Source: JAVBKA01 sp031546715 (GTDB lineage: Bacteria > Bacillota > Clostridia > Oscillospirales > UBA929). Taken from it: DNA of 16,234 nucleotides. The translations under genes and the position numbers were made by a program. Of the stretch, positions 6,573-14,165 are shown in pieces; position 1 is the first letter of the stretch; the number at the start of each line of letters is the position of its first letter. Under the pieces are notes generated by a model. The model was not told where the DNA came from and did no database searches. It saw only the letters and a list, made by a program, of their open reading frames with translations. The stretch is from assembly GCA_031546715.1 (NCBI GenBank), contig JAVBKA010000094.1, positions 1-16,234 of the forward strand, given 5' to 3'.

Positions 6573-7487
6573 TTATTTAATATTCTCGATTACTTGGCGA
6601 TAGAGTTCCTCCGCAGAATCCATCATCAAAAGTCCAGGATTTGAGGCATACAAAAACTGCGGCAAGTCGTACACCCTCCCGCTTTGCGCTGCACTCATAT
6701 TGTGCCAAGCCCCTCCTTCACGAAATAGCTCGTTATGCGCTTCAAATAGCGGACGCACTCTTTTAGTACCGCCGTCATATATTCTTAGAATCACGTCAGG
6801 ATTCAGTTTAGCTAGCTCTTCTTCGTCATATTCTGAGATAAAATCAGGATATATTTCTGGCAAATCAATGTCATATGCCACGTTTTTGCATCCATAACGC
6901 TTTAGCATATCACCGACAAAGGATAAATCATAGGCTACTGCAAAGCCATCATTCAATCCGTACAGAATCAATACGCTGGGAGCATCAGGCTTCGCAGTTA
7001 GTTTTGACAATCTTTGTTTGTTACTTTCTATCAGAGCTTCCGCTTGACTTTTTTTATCAAACAAGTCGCCGAATTTCTCAATTACAGAATTCATTTGGTC
7101 GAAGGTCTGGTCGTCAAGAAGCCACAGTGGGAGCTTGTTTTCAGCCATTTTTCCTCTATGACCTACGAAAATCGAGCCTGCAATCACTAAATCTGGTGAA
7201 ATTGCATTGATACGCTCATATTTTGGTAAAATTGCAGAGCCAATATCTATAGTATTTTGATTTTTTAAATCAAGCTTAATGTCTGTCATTATGGAATTAG
7301 TTCCCGCTATACGCACGTCCAAGCTGTCGAGAATACTCACAAGGGCTGAGGATATTACAACAATATCTTCTGGCTTAGCGTCGATAGTTGTTGTTACATT
7401 GTCAAAACTGGTTAGCTCAATTTTTTTCGGGACAGTGCAGGAGACTAACAACAGAACCGAAACCAAGAGCAACACTATTCTTCTCAT
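6573..7487 (-). CDS. Lipoprotein substrate-binding protein of the FecB/BtuF (TroA-like) type
   Basis: The mature protein should be anchored outside the membrane and bind an iron-siderophore, haem, corrinoid or similar ligand. The chosen ATG (7487) follows GGGGG at 7495-7499 and opens directly with a lipoprotein signal, MRRIVLLLV onward with the lipobox LVSC and Cys17; an in-frame ATG ten codons upstream would spoil the signal peptide. The 304-aa length and the two-lobe pattern fit the periplasmic-binding family: SPDLVIAG in lobe 1, a long connecting helix around 125-155, and LNPDVILRI and the DLPQFLYASNPG region in lobe 2. No ABC permease or ATPase lies nearby. Instead a chemoreceptor follows at 21 bp, suggesting a chemosensory role, alone or in addition to transport by unlinked components. 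Confidence 0.85.
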   Translation of the reverse strand: MRRIVLLLVSVLLLVSCTVPKKIELTSFDNVTTTIDAKPEDIVVISSALVSILDSLDVRIAGTNSIMTDIKLDLKNQNTIDIGSAILPKYERINAISPDLVIAGSIFVGHRGKMAENKLPLWLLDDQTFDQMNSVIEKFGDLFDKKSQAEALIESNKQRLSKLTAKPDAPSVLILYGLNDGFAVAYDLSFVGDMLKRYGCKNVAYDIDLPEIYPDFISEYDEEELAKLNPDVILRIYDGGTKRVRPLFEAHNELFREGGAWHNMSAAQSGRVYDLPQFLYASNPGLLMMDSAEELYRQVIENIK

Positions 7488-7525
7488 ATAAATACCCCCA
7501 TGCGGTGACCTGCGCAACTTTCTGT

Positions 7526-7554
7526 ATTATATCACAACTGCATGAGCTTGACAA
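7526..7554 (-). promoter_or_regulatory. Promoter of the binding protein-chemoreceptor operon
   Basis: On the minus strand TTGTCA (7554-7549), a 17-bp spacer and TATAAT (7531-7526) form a near-consensus sigma-A promoter, about 39 bases before the lipoprotein start at 7487. The fit to the chosen start is good and gives a short leader with no obvious operator. Confidence 0.75.
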
Positions 7555-7645
7555 TGCTAAAAAAAATGCTAAAACGCTGACATTTTTTAGTTTTTATTTC
7601 GATTTATAATTTGCAAATAAATATGACACATCTTGTCCTATTTTG

Positions 7646-7654
7646 TGGTATTAT
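7646..7654 (+). promoter_or_regulatory. Possible extended -10 promoter of the Fpg-like gene
   Basis: TGGTATTAT (7646-7654) is an extended -10 match about 47 bases upstream of the start at 7701, with no good -35 at the right distance. The 7518-7700 gap also holds the divergent promoter of the minus-strand operon and is otherwise A/T-rich without other features. Confidence 0.35.
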
Positions 7655-7700
7655 TGATATAGGTGATAGGTTGAATTGATTCTATAAGGAGCTGTAAGCC

Positions 7701-8528
7701 ATGCTAGAAATTCCAGAAAGCTATACAATTGCCAAGCAACTGCGTAAAGCCGTGATAGGTAAGACTATCGCTCAAGTCGAAACCGCTTCAAAGCCCCATA
7801 GTTTTGCATGGTATTTCGGCGACCCTGCTCAGTATCATGACCTGCTTGCCGGTGAGACTGTTACCGGAGCCTCCGGCTTTGGAATGTACGTAGAGCTTGA
7901 GCTAGGCGAGCAACGGTTTGTGGTGGGAGATGGGACGAATCTGCGATTTTATACCGCCGAGGAAAAGCTCCCGCCAGCACATCAGTTACACATCGGCTTT
8001 ACGGATGGTTGCTCACTTCGATGTACTGTGCAGATGTATGGCGGTATGTGGGCATTCCCTGACGGAGTAAATAAGGACAAGTATTATCTGGGTGCAAAAG
8101 CTGCAATTTCTCCGTTGTCTGAGGCTTTTGACAGTACTTACTTTGCGTCGCTGCTGACAGACAAAACGGCTAAGCTGTCCGCCAAGGCATTTCTCGCAAC
8201 AGAACAGCGGATTCCGGGTCTAGGTAACGGTGTACTCCAAGATATCTTGTGGAAAACTGGAATTCACCCAAAACGAAAAATGAACACACTTTCAAATGAT
8301 GAATTTTCAGTTCTTTTTGAAGTGCTGAAAGCGACGATCGAGGACATGACAAAGTGCGGCGGGCGCAATACTGAGCGCGACTTATTTGGACACAAAGGCG
8401 GATATGTCACTACAATGAGTAAAAATAATGTCGATATGCCTTGTCCGAAATGCGGCGACAATATCAAACGCTTCGCTTACCTCGGCGGCAATGTATATGT
8501 ATGCGATACTTGCCAACCCCTGATATAA
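7701..8528 (+). CDS. Fpg/Nei-family DNA glycosylase-like protein lacking the catalytic proline
   Basis: The 275-aa protein has the full family architecture: an N-terminal beta-sandwich (1-125), a helix-two-turn-helix region (about 155-225, with IPGLGNGVLQDILWKTGIHP at 171-190) and a C-terminal zinc finger with Cys248, Cys251, Cys268 and Cys271. Canonical Fpg/Nei begins MPE-x-PE, and the proline exposed after Met removal is the nucleophile. Here the start is MLEIPES, keeping both glutamates but with Leu in place of Pro. The usual Arg-Gly-Lys of the beta-hairpin reads GFGMYV, and the finger Gly-Arg reads Gly-Gly. The start is fixed by AAGGAG (7687-7692). From memory, similar proteins with this altered N terminus occur in other Firmicutes, often labelled endonuclease VIII. 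Damage recognition with altered or absent lyase chemistry is inferred. Confidence 0.88.
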   Translation: MLEIPESYTIAKQLRKAVIGKTIAQVETASKPHSFAWYFGDPAQYHDLLAGETVTGASGFGMYVELELGEQRFVVGDGTNLRFYTAEEKLPPAHQLHIGFTDGCSLRCTVQMYGGMWAFPDGVNKDKYYLGAKAAISPLSEAFDSTYFASLLTDKTAKLSAKAFLATEQRIPGLGNGVLQDILWKTGIHPKRKMNTLSNDEFSVLFEVLKATIEDMTKCGGRNTERDLFGHKGGYVTTMSKNNVDMPCPKCGDNIKRFAYLGGNVYVCDTCQPLI

Positions 8529-8543
8529 TACTAATCACTAATT

Positions 8544-8590
8544 AAAAGCCGCCCGATGGATTGGACAAACCAATCCATCGGGCGGCTTTT
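8544..8590. terminator. Strong bidirectional terminator
   Basis: A perfect 21-bp stem (8544-8564 with 8570-8590) closes on the loop ACAAA. It has AAAA at one foot and TTTT at the other, so it works in both directions. It begins 15 bases after the Fpg-like stop and lies 30 bases beyond the stop of the minus-strand DUF4003 gene. Confidence 0.9.
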
Positions 8591-8620
8591 GACTATTTTA
8601 TCGAGCACATTTCCGAACAC

Positions 8621-9609
8621 TCATGAGGACGACGATGCGACCGCGGCTGACGAGGATGCGGCGGCAGCCGCCATAGCAGCCTGTTGCGCTATGATGATAT
8701 TTGTAATACTGGTGGAGAGCGTGGCGGTCAACACGCCGCTTTTGATGTCTTCCGCGTTTTTAGTAGCCACCAGAGCCGCACAATACAGCAGCAACTCCTG
8801 CTTAGTGACAGAAAATGCGCCAAGACCTTTTTGCTCACGCAGGAAATCGTGGGCACTGGACACCTCGCTGACTATAGTGTCTACAGAGTTGGGTAACAGA
8901 GCCAGTACGCCCAATGATGGTAGTGTGTATTCCCTATCCATTTTTAGTCCGACATTACGAAAGTCGTTTTTCAAGGACAGCACACGTTGTGTCACTTCGG
9001 AGGTGTCGCCGCCTAAAAGAAGTACCTGCGTCAATGTCTGCACGCTGTTTCCAGTGAAGATAAACCCTGGCTTCAAGACTGCGTAGAGGTTTTCCATCCG
9101 AGCAACGCCATCCCCGACCTCAAGGTCGGACAAGCCTAGCATGGCTGAGAAGATATAGTCGTCCTGCCCCGTATAAAACCAGTGATTGGATTTCATGCCT
9201 TTATAAAATTCCTTGGTGCGCTCCGCAATGTGTGTGTAATTAGCTGGTTCTGCGCCTGCGGCAATTTGATAAGCCGCAATCACCAAATAGTCCGAAGCCC
9301 ACAGTCCAACATCCTTTAAAAGTCCATAAACCGTCAGCGTGTCAGATAAACGTGAGCTTCTATCCTTTGACAGTGACAGCAGTGTAGCAATAGTTAGGGC
9401 TGAGTTGCCGCGAAACGAGGAAAATACGCCGGTGTTTTCCTTTAACAAATGGTGGCACTGATGAATGGCATCACAATCCACAGCCTTGCCCTCATTTGCG
9501 TACAGCAACGCCGCCAGACGCTTGAGCATGCATTTTGCCAGAAAAAGTCACCCTTAATTTCCTGCGTGTTCTCTGCAAACAACGCAAGCTTTGGATTAAC
9601 CATACTCAT
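8621..9609 (-). pseudogene. DUF4003-family gene interrupted by a one-base frameshift
   Basis: The main open frame (8621-9529, about 302 codons) matches DUF4003, an uncharacterised Firmicutes family, with RLAALLYANEGK near its start and an Ala/Ser-rich tail (AAMAAAAASSS). The family's N terminus is in another frame just upstream: from the ATG at 9609 it reads MSMVNPKLALFAENTQEIKG, then DFFWQNA, before running off as non-homologous sequence. The two halves join at about 9529-9533, where one missing base would give QNA-MLKRLAALLYA. The true gene therefore starts at 9609 (or the ATG at 9603), with an ATGA overlap with the VOC gene stop, so the two were an operon. Either the gene is broken, the base is a sequencing error, or translation slips. 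The function is unknown; the protein looks cytosolic and mostly helical. Confidence 0.75.
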
Positions 9610-10016
9610 TCCCACACCAACTGCCATGTTACGCCAAACTTGTCCGTAACCCAAGCGCATTTACGCATATGCATAACCGCTTCTGGCCCCATCATGACAG
9701 TTCCGTCAACTGAAAGCCCTGCAAAAAGCGCGTCAAACTCGGCTTCCTCCAAGCAGTTAATAAGCAGGGAGGTCGCCCAGCTAAACGATGGCGCAGGATA
9801 GGCGGCTTGCATATCCATAAACAGAATTTGCTGACCGTGGTATGACAGTGCGCCGTTTAGCACCTTGCCTTCGTCGCCATTGGGTGCATCTTTTTCAAAC
9901 AATGTCAGGGCTTCGATTTTCATATCGGGCAGATTTTTCTCATAGAAGCGCATGGCTTCCTCAGCGTTGCCGTTGAAGGTGAGAAAGGCGCAAAGGCGTT
10001 GGCTTGGTAGTTTCAT
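9606..10016 (-). CDS. VOC-family (PhnB/glyoxalase-like) protein
   Basis: The 136-aa protein fits the PhnB-like branch of the vicinal-oxygen-chelate fold. It opens with a strand and FNGNAEEAMRFYEKNL, the typical helix. It continues with the ALSYHGQQILFMDM strand region, SWATSLLINC, a helix around 90-100, and ends in WVTDKFGVTWQLVW, the usual C-terminal strand of the family. Such proteins range from metal-dependent isomerases to binding proteins, and the substrate here cannot be told. The start ATG (10016) follows GAGGAGA (10027-10021). The stop overlaps the start of the DUF4003 gene as ATGA, indicating coupled translation. Confidence 0.88.
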   Translation of the reverse strand: MKLPSQRLCAFLTFNGNAEEAMRFYEKNLPDMKIEALTLFEKDAPNGDEGKVLNGALSYHGQQILFMDMQAAYPAPSFSWATSLLINCLEEAEFDALFAGLSVDGTVMMGPEAVMHMRKCAWVTDKFGVTWQLVWE

Positions 10017-10054
10017 AATGTCTCCTCACTTTTATCTGAAATGTTGTTGTCATT

Positions 10055-10060
10055 ATTATA
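10055..10060 (-). promoter_or_regulatory. Possible -10 box of the VOC-DUF4003 operon
   Basis: A perfect TATAAT on the minus strand (10060-10055) lies about 39 bases upstream of the VOC start codon. No convincing -35 is found at 16-18 bp, so this is tentative. Confidence 0.35.
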
Positions 10061-10171
10061 GAGATAATATCATGTTTTAATGATTTTGGATAGGTGTTCT
10101 TTGAAACACTTAATAATATTCAATAGACTTGTTCGGCAACTTGTGCCTACTTCTATAGTGCTGCGAAGCCT

Positions 10172-10278
10172 AACCACCCCGTCGCTGCGCGCCACCCCTC
10201 CATTGAGGGGAATTATTTAACCCCGCGCAACTTATTCCCCTCTGTGGTGGGGTGCTAACCGCAGTTGGCGGGGTGGTT
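10172..10278. repeat. 107-bp nested palindromic repeat, MITE-like
   Basis: The outer arms AACCACCCCG (10172-10181) and CGGGGTGGTT (10269-10278) are perfect inverted repeats. Inside are CACCCC paired with GGGGTG and GAGGGGAAT paired with ATTCCCCTC, so the whole unit can fold into one long branched hairpin. A 10-bp direct repeat, CTAACCGCAG, occurs inside its right part (10255-10264) and again just outside (10326-10335). The unit fills most of the gap 10061-10336 between the VOC promoter and the ABC-F stop, where no gene is seen. GC-rich nested palindromes of this kind are typical of dispersed non-coding repeats. It could also stop transcription from the ABC-F gene. Confidence 0.6.
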
Positions 10279-10336
10279 GCCCAAGCAGCCATTTGTGGTA
10301 AATGATCACCGAACGGGTCTATTGCCTAACCGCAGA

Positions 10337-11980
10337 TTACCCAAGTTCCGATTTGCGCTCTAGCATGTGCAAGCATTCCTGATACTGCATTTCAAGCGCA
10401 TCCTTTTCTATGGGCTTGGCTTTAGATATTCGATATGTCAGCTCAAGCATTTTATTTTCTAAGACTATTCTCTGGGCATCAACCTTTGTCCCCTTTGTTG
10501 CAGTCTCGTAAGCATCAATATTTCCTTCAAACTGCGTCAGCTTTTTATTTTTTATAAGCAGTAAATCGGTGCACACGTTATTTACAAAGGTTTTGTCATG
10601 GGACACGAACAAAATTGTTCCCTCATATTGGGAAAGAATCGACTGCAATACCTCAATGGAGTTGATATCGAGATAATTTGTCGGCTCGTCAAGCATGAGG
10701 ACATTTGCAGACGAAACAATCAGCTTTGCAAGGCTAAGCTTGATTCGTTCCCCGCCTGATAGAACGCTTGCATTTTTAAATACATCGTCCTTCCTTATAA
10801 GCAGACCCGCTAAGACGCTTCGCACCGAGGATTCTGTTTGAACGCTGTTTTGCATTGCGTTTTCAAGAACTGTTTTTGAAAAATCTATGTTTTCAAAGCC
10901 CTGATAAAAATATCCGATATTCGCCTTCGGAACTTTGTAAACAGGGGAATCCTCAGCGTTTATCAAGTTTAAAAGCGTTGTTTTTCCGCTTCCGTTTTCG
11001 CCTGTAATGGCAACTCGCGAGCCGTTTCTTATCGAAAATGAAGCTTTGTCAAAAATAGTCTTGCTGCCGTATGCAAAGGAAATATCCTTTGCTGATATTA
11101 CTATTTTATTTTCTGGCGGATTTGTAAAGCCAAAATCAAAGTGAATTTTAACTGCTTCAAATGGTTTTTCCTTCACCTCCATGTGGTCAATTCTAGCAAG
11201 AACCGCTTTTGCGGCACGGTCAAAACTTGCTTGCCGACCGTCATTAGAGCGAGAGGAGGATGTAAAGTCCCTCATTTTTTGTTCGCTGCCGGACACGCCC
11301 TTCGGCTTTTTCGCAACCTTTTTCGCCATATTCTTCTTTTCAAGAAAAACTGATTGCAAACGAGCCTTTTCTGCCGTATATTGGTTATATTCAGCTAGCA
11401 AACGCTCTTTTTTCGCCGCGCTCTGTTCTAGGTACTCCTGAAAACCGCCGTCATATACAAGAAGCTCGCAGTTTTCCAGCGTAATAATCTTATTACAGTA
11501 CTGGCTTAACAGCATTCTGTCATGGGAAATAAGTACAAAGCTCTCAAGCTTCGTAAGTTCAGCGGCAAATTGCTCAACAACGCCTATATCAAGGTTTGAT
11601 GTCGGCTCGTCCGCAAAAACAAGCCGGCGTTGGTGGCTTAGGGCTTTTGCAAGCTCTATTCTTACAGCCTCGCCGCCGCTTAATTTTTCGTTGTCGATTT
11701 TTTCTAAAACACCGTATTTGCTTAACTGCTCACAGTCAGCATTTTGGTCAGATTTGCCAAACTGTTTTATATACGTTATCTCGCAGTAACGCTTCACGAT
11801 GCCGCTGTCAGGCTCTAAAGCCCCCGCCAAAATGTTTAGAAATGTTGTTTTTCCGCTGCCGTTGTCACCGATAAACCCGATTTTGTCCCCTGAATAAATG
11901 CTAAAGCTTTCAACGTTTAATATTTTCTTCTCCGCGTAGGATTTCGTTATTTTTTTAGCTTCTAAAAGCAAAATAGACAT
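10337..11980 (-). CDS. ABC-F ATPase, antibiotic-resistance (ribosome protection) type
   Basis: The protein is 547 aa with two ABC domains and no membrane segment, as in ABC-F proteins acting on the ribosome. Domain 1 has Walker A GDNGSGKTT (38-46), signature LSGGE (100-104) and Walker B FADEPTSNLD. A charged helical linker (about 190-285) with KKVAKK-type basic patches would reach toward the peptidyl-transferase centre. Domain 2 has GENGSGKTT, LSGGERIKLS and MLDEPTNYLD. The short first domain and size fit the Vga/Lsa/CplR/VmlR-like group giving lincosamide, pleuromutilin or streptogramin A protection; which drugs apply cannot be read from sequence. The start ATG (11980) follows AAGGGGG. An in-frame extension to a TTG at 12091 would add 37 residues of leader sequence without homology. 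A long structured leader upstream suggests drug-inducible control. Confidence 0.9.
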   Translation of the reverse strand: MSILLLEAKKITKSYAEKKILNVESFSIYSGDKIGFIGDNGSGKTTFLNILAGALEPDSGIVKRYCEITYIKQFGKSDQNADCEQLSKYGVLEKIDNEKLSGGEAVRIELAKALSHQRRLVFADEPTSNLDIGVVEQFAAELTKLESFVLISHDRMLLSQYCNKIITLENCELLVYDGGFQEYLEQSAAKKERLLAEYNQYTAEKARLQSVFLEKKNMAKKVAKKPKGVSGSEQKMRDFTSSSRSNDGRQASFDRAAKAVLARIDHMEVKEKPFEAVKIHFDFGFTNPPENKIVISAKDISFAYGSKTIFDKASFSIRNGSRVAITGENGSGKTTLLNLINAEDSPVYKVPKANIGYFYQGFENIDFSKTVLENAMQNSVQTESSVRSVLAGLLIRKDDVFKNASVLSGGERIKLSLAKLIVSSANVLMLDEPTNYLDINSIEVLQSILSQYEGTILFVSHDKTFVNNVCTDLLLIKNKKLTQFEGNIDAYETATKGTKVDAQRIVLENKMLELTYRISKAKPIEKDALEMQYQECLHMLERKSELG

Positions 11981-12172
11981 AAAAAAAGCCCCCTTACAAA
12001 ACTTGTCAGGTTTTGATTTGAGAACAAAAAAGCGCACCAAAATAGCACGAGTACTCGTCAAAATGGCACAATTATCCTCAATCCAAAACAAATAAACCTC
12101 TAATAAAGGTATTTGCTAAAAATTAAAGAATAATCACCCTTAAATACCTTGCCCCTTCTATAGTGTGATATT
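11981..12172 (-). promoter_or_regulatory. Leader of the ABC-F gene with attenuator-like structures
   Basis: About 190 nt separate the promoter from the ABC-F start. A 9-bp perfect stem (AAGGTATTT at 12150-12142 of the minus strand with AAATACCTT at 12114-12106) encloses a 27-nt loop. The loop holds a possible minimal reading frame (GTG at 12137 to TAA at 12123, four sense codons). Further down, 12069-12032 can fold (GTGCCA with TGGTGC, inner ACGA with TCGT) and is followed by a T6 run (12031-12026), a candidate terminator. GTGCCATTTTG and GTGCTATTTTG are direct repeats exactly 21 bp apart here. Drug-induced attenuation is established for several ABC-F genes. Its operation here is inference. 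Confidence 0.4.
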
Positions 12173-12201
12173 AAAATATCATACTTTCTTGCATCTTGCA
12201 A
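12173..12201 (-). promoter_or_regulatory. Promoter of the ABC-F gene
   Basis: On the minus strand TTGCAA (12201-12196), 17 bp and TATTTT (12178-12173), with TG one base before the -10, give a good promoter. The -10 lies within the palindrome-like TGATATT-TT-AATATCA, which could be an operator. Confidence 0.5.
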
Positions 12202-12277
12202 CAAAAATATTTTACATACCCAATCAAAATCGCAAATTACACAGTCTAATAGGCAGAACGACCGAGGGGAGAGGAAA

Positions 12278-12748
12278 ATCATCGACAAGAATGAGTTTCT
12301 AACTAAAATTTCGCTGCTCAAACCTCAGCTTTACAAAACCGCCTATCTGTATGTCGGGCAGGAGCAGACTGCACTTGACATAGTTGACGAAACTATTTAC
12401 AAGGCCTTTAAGTCACTCAGAACACTTCGCCAGCCTGAGTTTTTTTCAACATGGATTACCCGCATTTTGATTAACGAATGCAAGGACGAGTTAAAACGTC
12501 AGTCTCGCCTAAAGCTGGAGGACTCTTTTCCCACAGCGGAGGCTCAGTCCGACGACTATGACGCTCTGCCGTTAAAGGACGCCATATCAAAATTATCAGA
12601 GGAACTGCGCAGTGTGGTGATTCTCAGGTATTTTCACGGCTTAACCATCGCCGAAACTGCGTACACTCTCGATATCCCCCAAGGGACAGTTGTAACCAGA
12701 CAGCGCAGAGCCTTGCAATTATTAAAGCTTGAATTAGAGGAGGTATAG
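12278..12748 (+). CDS. ECF-type RNA polymerase sigma factor with a non-standard start codon
   Basis: The 156-aa frame directs RNA polymerase to a specific promoter set. Region 2 covers about residues 8-75 (LYKTAYLYVGQEQTALDIV, then FFSTWITRILINECKDELKR). A short linker and region 4 (about 98-150) follow, with ISKLSEELRSVVILRYFHGL, IAETAYTLDIPQGTVVTRQR and a final helix. The coding pattern clearly begins at IDKNEFLTKI. No ATG, GTG or TTG is in frame near there; the first is a TTG at 12467, which would delete region 2. A strong Shine-Dalgarno, GGGGAGAGG (12266-12274), sits right before ATC-ATC-GAC-AAG, so the start is most likely the ATC at 12278, where the expected sequence would be ATG-ATC. 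Either this is a true rare start or the gene carries a start mutation. The anti-sigma gene follows after two bases. Confidence 0.75.
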   Translation: MIDKNEFLTKISLLKPQLYKTAYLYVGQEQTALDIVDETIYKAFKSLRTLRQPEFFSTWITRILINECKDELKRQSRLKLEDSFPTAEAQSDDYDALPLKDAISKLSEELRSVVILRYFHGLTIAETAYTLDIPQGTVVTRQRRALQLLKLELEEV

Positions 12749-12750
12749 CA

Positions 12751-14124
12751 GTGGACAGAAATGAGGAATATACAATGTTATCAACGGAATTAACCGAACT
12801 CCCAGACGCACTTAGCACGTCAGAACAACGAGTGATGGCACGGCTAAAACGGGAGAAAATACGTAGGCTGACAACGACCTTGTCAGGCGCGGTAATGAGC
12901 GTGCTTATATTCATTCTAGTGGTCAATGTTTTTCCCACCGCGGCGTATGCTTTAGGCAAAATTCCGTTTATCGCACCGCTAGCAAAAGCAGTAGCGTTTT
13001 CGCCTTCGTTAAAAGCCGCCGTTGAAAATAAGTATGTTCAGCCAGTGGAGCTTGAGCAAACCGTCAACGGCATAACCTGCCGCATTGAATATCTTATAAC
13101 AGACCCAACGCAGGTTAATGTATTTTACACACTGACGTCGGCAGACCCCATGATTGCTGACGTAGAAATGATATTTGAAGACGATGCCACTGAGCCAAGA
13201 CTAACAGGAACGACTAATCGAATGAATGAGCTTGATGATGGGCTGCGTGGCATAACCCTTAAATTATTTAATAGGTTTCTGCCTAAGAAATTTAAGCTTA
13301 AAGTTAGTGTCTATGAAAGCAGTGATAGCTTTAATACAGCCGAACATGCTGAGACAATCCAACAAGCTGGCTTCCCCGTGCGCGATTACAAGGCAGAATT
13401 TGTCTTTGATATGGACATTGACTCAAGATTTATATCGAAAAGCGAAATAATCATGGTTCATGCACCCTTTGAAATTGACGGACAGACGATTTATCTGGAT
13501 AGAGCAGATATATACCCAACTCACATGCGCATCAGACTATCAGCGGCTGAGGAAAACACAGCTTGGCTTACAGGTATGAGGTTCTATGCAGAGAATGAGA
13601 AGGGCGAGCGTTTTGAAGCTACAGGCGATACCACTAATGCAAGCAAGTCACCAATGATTGAATGGTGCGCTCTGGAAAGTTCCTATTTTGCCAACAGTAA
13701 GACGCTTACACTATACATTACTGGTGCTGACTGGATTAACAAAAAAAATAATTTGGTTAAGCTCGACCTTGTCAATGTCAAGTCAGAGAACATTCCGGAG
13801 GGTGTGCAGTTCACTTCCGCAGAACGAAAAGGCGATGACTGGCATTTGACTTTTACGGCAAAGACAGAAAAGGCATACGAAGATTATAAACTTTGGAATT
13901 TTGATTTTATTGAAACGCCGACAAAACGGAGTCTCCGCGAAGTGCGTTGGTTTCCGGGGCAATTTTCCCGTTTCGATGAAGAAACTAAAGCCGAAATTGA
14001 GACACCTTACGAGTTTCAAACTAAACTGATTTTGTTTGATTACAAAGAAGATGTGGTGTGGTATAGACCATATCGCACGAAAATAACGGAGCTGGAAACG
14101 CCCATTGCGCTGAAAATTAGATAG
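12751..14124 (+). CDS. DUF4179 membrane-anchored anti-sigma factor-like protein
   Basis: The 457-aa protein has a cytoplasmic N terminus (1-38) predicted to hold the sigma factor, one membrane segment (about 43-63, LSGAVMSVLIFILVVNV) and a long extracellular part. The latter begins with the DUF4179 pattern (AYALGKIPFIAPLAKAVAFS, then VNGITCRIEYLITDPTQVNV) and continues as beta-rich sequence. There is no His-x3-Cys-x2-Cys zinc motif, so it is not a ZAS-type anti-sigma. The GTG start at 12751 has AGAGGAGG (12736-12743). It lies two bases after the sigma stop, so the genes are cotranscribed and probably coupled. By analogy with ECF-DUF4179 pairs it should restrain the upstream sigma factor until an envelope signal arrives. 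The signal is unknown. Confidence 0.87.
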   Translation: MDRNEEYTMLSTELTELPDALSTSEQRVMARLKREKIRRLTTTLSGAVMSVLIFILVVNVFPTAAYALGKIPFIAPLAKAVAFSPSLKAAVENKYVQPVELEQTVNGITCRIEYLITDPTQVNVFYTLTSADPMIADVEMIFEDDATEPRLTGTTNRMNELDDGLRGITLKLFNRFLPKKFKLKVSVYESSDSFNTAEHAETIQQAGFPVRDYKAEFVFDMDIDSRFISKSEIIMVHAPFEIDGQTIYLDRADIYPTHMRIRLSAAEENTAWLTGMRFYAENEKGERFEATGDTTNASKSPMIEWCALESSYFANSKTLTLYITGADWINKKNNLVKLDLVNVKSENIPEGVQFTSAERKGDDWHLTFTAKTEKAYEDYKLWNFDFIETPTKRSLREVRWFPGQFSRFDEETKAEIETPYEFQTKLILFDYKEDVVWYRPYRTKITELETPIALKIR

Positions 14125-14165
14125 AGTTTTGGTGATTGACAGGCAATTAGTTCTCAATAGTACAC

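Noticed and set aside
8556..9086. A 176-codon open frame on the plus strand opposite the DUF4003 gene
   Set aside because: It starts inside the terminator hairpin, has no ribosome binding site, and its low-complexity sequence mirrors the Ala/Ser tail of the real minus-strand gene.
11981..12091. A 37-residue N-terminal extension of the ABC-F protein from a TTG
   Set aside because: The sequence has no ABC-F homology and spans the putative terminator; the ATG at 11980 has a good AAGGGGG site and begins the conserved domain directly.
12100..12321. A 73-codon minus-strand open frame upstream of the ABC-F gene
   Set aside because: It overlaps the sigma factor gene and the ABC-F promoter and has no ribosome binding site; its end falls in the leader structure, better explained as regulatory RNA.
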